In this document: positions 15,461 through 18,576 of the stretch, in pieces | Layout: each line of letters starts with the position of its first letter | Position numbering within the stretch: the first letter of the stretch is position 1 | Assembly: GCA_014384505.1 (NCBI GenBank) | Contig: JACNFT010000058.1 | Span: 1 to 18,576 of the forward strand | Length of the DNA stretch: 18,576 nucleotides | Direction: 5' to 3' | Source: Cryomorphaceae bacterium | GTDB taxonomy: Bacteria; Bacteroidota; Bacteroidia; Flavobacteriales; BACL11 | Notes under the pieces: generated by a model | Database searches by the model: none | Told to the model about the DNA's origin: nothing | Seen by the model: only the letters and a program-made list of their open reading frames with translations | Position numbers and translations under genes: made by a program

Positions 15461-16564
15461 ATGTTTATTAATCCTTTATTATTAGTAACGATAGTAAGCC
15501 TAGGCTTACTATCGTTTTATTACGCTTATTTTTTCTTAAAATTAAATACTTATAAAACAAGTGTTTCAACTTTTAGCGGACCTGTATCAATTATTGTTTG
15601 CGCTAAAAATGAGTTTCAGAACCTAAAGGATAAGTTACCCGTAATTCTTAATCAGGATTATCCTAATTATGAAGTAATTGTAGTAAACGACCAATCTGTT
15701 GATGATACGGCTGTTTTACTAAAAGAATTTGAAAAACAATATCCTAACTTAGTTGTGGTAACTATTGAGAAACACATTAATCAACGGCCAGGCAAGAAGC
15801 TTGCTCTTACATTAGGAATTAAAACAGCTAAGCATGAATACTTACTATTAACTGATGCGGACTGCCTGCCTAACTCTAAAAACTGGGCATTGCAGATGTG
15901 TAACAATTTCAATACAGCTGATATTGTATTGGGTTATGGAGGGTATGAGAAAAAGAATGGTTTATTAAATAAACTAATCCGATTTGATACTTTTATTGTA
16001 GCTCAGCAATATCTTTCCTATGCGCTTGTAGGTCAAACCTACATGGGTGTAGGGCGCAACATGGCATATAAAAAATCCTTGTTTTTCGAAAACAAAGGAT
16101 TTGCCAATCACTTGCATATTCCTTCAGGAGATGATGATTTGTTTATACAAGAAATTGCAACTAAAAATAATGTAAGTATTGAAATTATTGAACAAGCACA
16201 CACTACATCAGCAGTTATAGAAAAATGGGGGGAGTGGGCGTATCAGAAAAGAAGACATATTACAACAGCACCACTTTATAAAACAAAATTTAAAGTCCTT
16301 TTAGCACTATATCCTTATGCTCAGTTTTTATTTTGGACTTCTCTTTTATTGCTATTTTTACTTAAAGCACCTATGCAATTTTGCACTATTTTATTAGGGG
16401 TAAAAATCATTCTTTCATATCTAGTTAATTATAAAGCAATGAAAGCTTTAAAAGTTATAGATTTATATTGGATTCATCCAGTGTACGAAATAGTATATTT
16501 ATCTATACAAGGAATTTTTGTATTATTGAATATTATAAGTAAACCAAAAAAATGGAGTAGATGA
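15461..16564 (+). CDS. Membrane-bound family 2 glycosyltransferase
   Basis: The 367-residue protein has an N-terminal membrane helix (about 6-27), a cytosolic GT2 catalytic domain (about 40-270) and three C-terminal helices (about 284-304, 308-328 and 340-358). Catalytic marks are VSIIVCAKNE at 42-51, VVVNDQSVDDT (Asp77), LLTDADCLP with the metal-binding pair Asp132 and Asp134, the GDDD group at 223-226 as likely general base region, and QKRRH at 262-266, similar to the QxxRW motif of processive enzymes. The sugar donor and acceptor are unknown; a cell-surface polysaccharide or lipid glycosylation step is likely. It begins four bases after purC and overlaps the sigma-factor gene by four bases (ATGA). 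Codons 10-18 lie inside a perfect palindrome described separately. Confidence 0.87.
   Translation: MFINPLLLVTIVSLGLLSFYYAYFFLKLNTYKTSVSTFSGPVSIIVCAKNEFQNLKDKLPVILNQDYPNYEVIVVNDQSVDDTAVLLKEFEKQYPNLVVVTIEKHINQRPGKKLALTLGIKTAKHEYLLLTDADCLPNSKNWALQMCNNFNTADIVLGYGGYEKKNGLLNKLIRFDTFIVAQQYLSYALVGQTYMGVGRNMAYKKSLFFENKGFANHLHIPSGDDDLFIQEIATKNNVSIEIIEQAHTTSAVIEKWGEWAYQKRRHITTAPLYKTKFKVLLALYPYAQFLFWTSLLLLFLLKAPMQFCTILLGVKIILSYLVNYKAMKALKVIDLYWIHPVYEIVYLSIQGIFVLLNIISKPKKWSR
15487..15516 (+). terminator. Perfect 30-base palindrome with T-rich tail, terminator-like, inside the glycosyltransferase start
   Basis: The first half is AACGATAGTAAGCCT and the second half is its exact reverse complement. As RNA it gives a stem of 13 pairs with a CUAG loop, and the plus strand continues TTATT, making a run of CGTTTTATT. 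That is the shape of a Rho-independent terminator pointing rightwards. It begins 30 bases after the purC stop but lies within codons 9-19 of the next gene, encoding part of its first membrane helix. It could serve as a purC terminator, an attenuator relieved by translation, or a protein-binding site. The structure is certain; the function is inferred. Confidence 0.6.
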
Positions 16565-17163
16565 CAGATAATTTGACTGAAAAAGGAAAACGAGATTTAA
16601 AGCTAGTTAATAGAGCCTTGGAAGATGGAGATTCAAAAGCGTATAATGAGTTAATGAAACTTTACCGTGACCCGCTTTACTTTATGTTGTACGAAAAAGT
16701 AGGAGATCAGGAATTAGCAAAAGACTTAACTATTGAATCCTTAGGTAAAGCATTTAAGAAATTGCACTTATACACTCCTAGTTATGCTTTTAGCACTTGG
16801 CTGTACACAGTTGCTCGAAATCATTGTATTGACTATTTGCGAAAGAATAAATTACCTACAATTTCCATAGACAGTATGATGTTGGATGAAGATGGAAAAA
16901 GAAATACTTTTGATTTAATTTCAAAGGATTTGAATCCTGAGCAGGAAATGGAAAAAAAACAAAGAATAGCTATATTACGCCAAATTGTTAATCAGTTAAA
17001 GCCAAAGTATCGTGACTTAGTAAAACTAAGGTATTTTAAAGAATTAAGCTATGATGAAATTGCAGAAACTCTAGATATTCCTTTAGGAACTGTAAAAGCA
17101 CAATTACACAGAAGTAGAGAGCAATTATTTAAAATTATGTCTGGAGTAAAAGACGCATACTAG
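16561..17163 (+). CDS. ECF-type RNA polymerase sigma factor
   Basis: The 200-residue protein has the two-domain layout of an extracytoplasmic-function sigma factor. Region 2 covers about 22-95: LMKLYRDPLYFMLYEKVGDQELAKDLTIESLGKAFKKL-type core (here starting at ELMKLYRDP) followed by FSTWLYTVARNHCIDYLRKNK, which contacts the -10 element. An acidic linker (about 100-130) includes DEDGKRNTFDLISKDLNPE. Region 4 covers about 140-190 with LKPKYRDLVKLRYFKELSYDEIAETLDIPLGTVKAQLHRSREQL, a helix-turn-helix that contacts the -35 element, split here as LSYDEIAETLDI and LGTVKAQLHRSR. No anti-sigma gene lies beside it. It overlaps the glycosyltransferase by four bases and directly abuts rsmG, so its level is tied to the operon. 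Confidence 0.92.
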   Translation: MTDNLTEKGKRDLKLVNRALEDGDSKAYNELMKLYRDPLYFMLYEKVGDQELAKDLTIESLGKAFKKLHLYTPSYAFSTWLYTVARNHCIDYLRKNKLPTISIDSMMLDEDGKRNTFDLISKDLNPEQEMEKKQRIAILRQIVNQLKPKYRDLVKLRYFKELSYDEIAETLDIPLGTVKAQLHRSREQLFKIMSGVKDAY

Positions 17164-17778
17164 ATGCAAATAATCCATAAGTATTTTCCTGAATTAACGG
17201 AAAAACAAATTGAACAGTTTACTGATTTACAAGAACTTTACGAGCACTGGAATGCACAGATAAATGTGATTTCCAGAAAGAATATGGATACCCTATATAC
17301 CAACCATATTTTGCATTCCCTAGCTATTGCTAAGGTTATTCAGTTTGAAAAAGGAACAAAAATATTAGACATTGGTACAGGAGGTGGTTTTCCGGGTATT
17401 CCTTTAGCTATATTATTTCCTGAAGTTGATTTCTTACTAGTGGACAGTATTGGTAAAAAAATAAAAGTAGTAAATGAAGTGAGTAATGCAATTGGCTTAA
17501 CTAATGTTATTGCACTACATGAAAGAGCTGAAAATATAAAAGATCCTTTTGATTTTGTAGTGAGCCGTGCTGTTACCAATATGACAGACTTTAAAAAGTG
17601 GGTAAAAGGGAAATTTAATAATACCCATAACAATACTTTAAATAATGGTATTCTTTACCTAAAAGGTGGAGATTTATCAGAAGAACTAAGAGGGATATCT
17701 TATTCTAAATACGAAATAGCTGATTTCTTTGAAGAGGAGTTTTTTGAAACCAAAAAGGTGATTTATATTTCTTATTAG
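17164..17778 (+). CDS. rsmG: 16S rRNA (guanine-527-N7)-methyltransferase
   Basis: RsmG uses S-adenosylmethionine to methylate G527 of 16S rRNA; loss in other bacteria gives low-level streptomycin resistance. The 204-residue length is normal. The N-terminal helices hold YEHWNAQINVISRKNMDTLYTNHILHSL-type residues (starting YEHWNAQIN near 27), the usual family start. The Rossmann core follows, with motif I DIGTGGGFPGIPLA from Asp69, LLVDSIGKKIKVV near 95-107, a mid-domain acidic loop and SRAVTNM near 135, which carries the conserved Arg. The start ATG directly follows the sigma-factor stop, with no gap. It is the last gene of the operon and ends five bases before the convergent gene on the other strand. 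Confidence 0.95.
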   Translation: MQIIHKYFPELTEKQIEQFTDLQELYEHWNAQINVISRKNMDTLYTNHILHSLAIAKVIQFEKGTKILDIGTGGGFPGIPLAILFPEVDFLLVDSIGKKIKVVNEVSNAIGLTNVIALHERAENIKDPFDFVVSRAVTNMTDFKKWVKGKFNNTHNNTLNNGILYLKGGDLSEELRGISYSKYEIADFFEEEFFETKKVIYISY

Positions 17779-17783
17779 GATTT

Positions 17784-18576
17784 TTATTCAACTACTATCT
17801 TCTTTTCCACACTAGCATCATCATACATGTAAAATAGTGGAGTATTCTTTTTAGGTTTTGTTTCTCTTCCTAAAACATCCACTATTTTAATAAGGTTTTT
17901 ATTTGAGTTTTCTAAATCATGTATAGTGCTAATCAGAGCATCTATTTGCAATTTTAAACCGACAGGCCTGTGGTCCGAAATGTTATAATCGTATGCACTC
18001 CAGCTACTCATGTAATCATCAATCCTAATACACGATAGCTCAGAATTAGGTTTAGAAAAATCAGTAAATAACTCATCAGAAATTAGGATATGGTCAAGAT
18101 GTGAAGGCCAAGTAGGAAAAGAAAAATTAGCAGAACTACCAAGGGCAACTGGAAAATCAACAAACAAATAATCAGAATCGTTTAAAAAGGAGTTGAATAC
18201 ATTATTAGAATTAGGGTCAGTTAGAATATCATTCCAATCTCCAACCACAATTACTTTGTCATTCGAAAAAATACTATCTATATAAGTTTTCAGTAAATTA
18301 ACAGCGCTTAACCTTCTATTTTCTTCATCAGATGTGTCATTAAGGTCTAATACTCCATCACCACAACACTTTAGATGATTATCAATAATTACATAGTCTT
18401 CATTGTTAAAAGTAAGCTCTAATACTTGTGGGGACCTGGGAAAAGCATTCCAATAGGGCTGACTCGTATAGATTTCATACTTTGCATTTACCTGTACAGT
18501 ATTGGTGTTGTACACATAAGCTAAACCGCCATAATGACTAAATTTAAAATGACAGGCATAACCAGGGATTGTACTT
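17784..18576 (-). CDS. Secreted endonuclease/exonuclease/phosphatase-family protein with T9SS sorting domain (5' end outside window)
   Basis: The frame is open to the right edge, so the N-terminus lies outside; a GTG at 18515-18513 is internal. The part present shows the late motifs of the endonuclease/exonuclease/phosphatase fold: VIIDNHLKCCGDG, VIVVGDWNDIL (GDWND at about 18228-18242), SHLDHILISDE and the final SDHRPV (17961-17978), giving the expected His, Asp-Asn, and Asp-His catalytic residues. Related enzymes cut DNA, RNA, or phosphoester lipids; the substrate is unknown. A pair of cysteines in LKCCGDG fits an exported protein. The last 40 residues form a type A T9SS sorting domain (KIVDVLGRE, then LFYMYDD, ending EKKIVVE), close in sequence to the domain ending at 308. 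It is tail to tail with rsmG. Confidence 0.85.
   Translation of the reverse strand, partial: STIPGYACHFKFSHYGGLAYVYNTNTVQVNAKYEIYTSQPYWNAFPRSPQVLELTFNNEDYVIIDNHLKCCGDGVLDLNDTSDEENRRLSAVNLLKTYIDSIFSNDKVIVVGDWNDILTDPNSNNVFNSFLNDSDYLFVDFPVALGSSANFSFPTWPSHLDHILISDELFTDFSKPNSELSCIRIDDYMSSWSAYDYNISDHRPVGLKLQIDALISTIHDLENSNKNLIKIVDVLGRETKPKKNTPLFYMYDDASVEKKIVVE

Noticed and set aside
17340..17633. Open frame of 97 codons opposite rsmG
   Set aside because: rsmG is certain on the other strand, and the antisense product is only its mirrored codon pattern.
1..18576. tRNA, rRNA, CRISPR array, transposase, phage or defence-system genes
   Set aside because: I looked for them on both strands. Gaps between genes are short and hold no cloverleaf, spaced direct repeats, or mobile-element genes. 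This was done by eye, so a covariance-model search could still find a small RNA.

Overview
The window looks like chromosomal DNA of a gliding-type member of the Bacteroidota, most likely a Flavobacteriales relative. The signs are visibly AT-rich DNA, GldF and GldG genes, three proteins ending in a type IX secretion system (T9SS) C-terminal sorting domain, PorT-like outer-membrane barrels, and several TAnnTTTG promoter boxes. No RNA gene, insertion sequence, CRISPR array or phage gene was found. Coding density is very high: the longest stretch without a confident gene is about 275 bases (1445-1719), and it holds a UspA-like fragment. Other gaps are under 150 bases.

Layout. (a) 1-1444, plus strand: the 3' end of a large secreted protein, then a one-base-overlapping SGNH hydrolase-like protein with a PKD domain. 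Both end in a T9SS domain. (b) 1446-1721, minus strand: the C-terminal half of a UspA-like domain, head to head with the next gene. (c) 1720-6417, plus strand: a run made of a CPA2 cation/proton antiporter with a regulatory RCK domain, gcvT, a ComB-family phosphatase and a secreted zinc phospholipase C/S1-P1 nuclease-fold enzyme. (d) 6418-9223, minus strand: two outer-membrane barrel proteins and dnaN. (e) 9300-13486, minus strand: a tightly overlapping operon of a DUF62-family protein, gldF, gldG and a DUF4340 protein. (f) 13575-17778, plus strand: a second overlapping operon of phoH, purC, a membrane glycosyltransferase, an ECF-type sigma factor and rsmG. (g) 17784-18576, minus strand: the 3' part of a secreted endonuclease/exonuclease/phosphatase-family protein, again ending in a T9SS domain.

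How the parts relate. Most genes are housekeeping: replication clamp, glycine cleavage, purine synthesis and 16S rRNA methylation. They sit beside envelope and gliding functions. GldF and GldG are the membrane parts of a gliding-associated ABC transporter whose ATPase, GldA, is not in the window. Operons (e) and (f) diverge from a short region (13487-13574) in which two opposing promoter boxes lie six bases apart.

I see no clearly new defence or mobile system. The most unusual items are a perfect 30-base palindrome followed by a T-rich run inside the start of the glycosyltransferase gene, a DUF62 protein that appears to lack two of its three expected catalytic residues, and the UspA remnant whose start codon interlocks with that of the antiporter.
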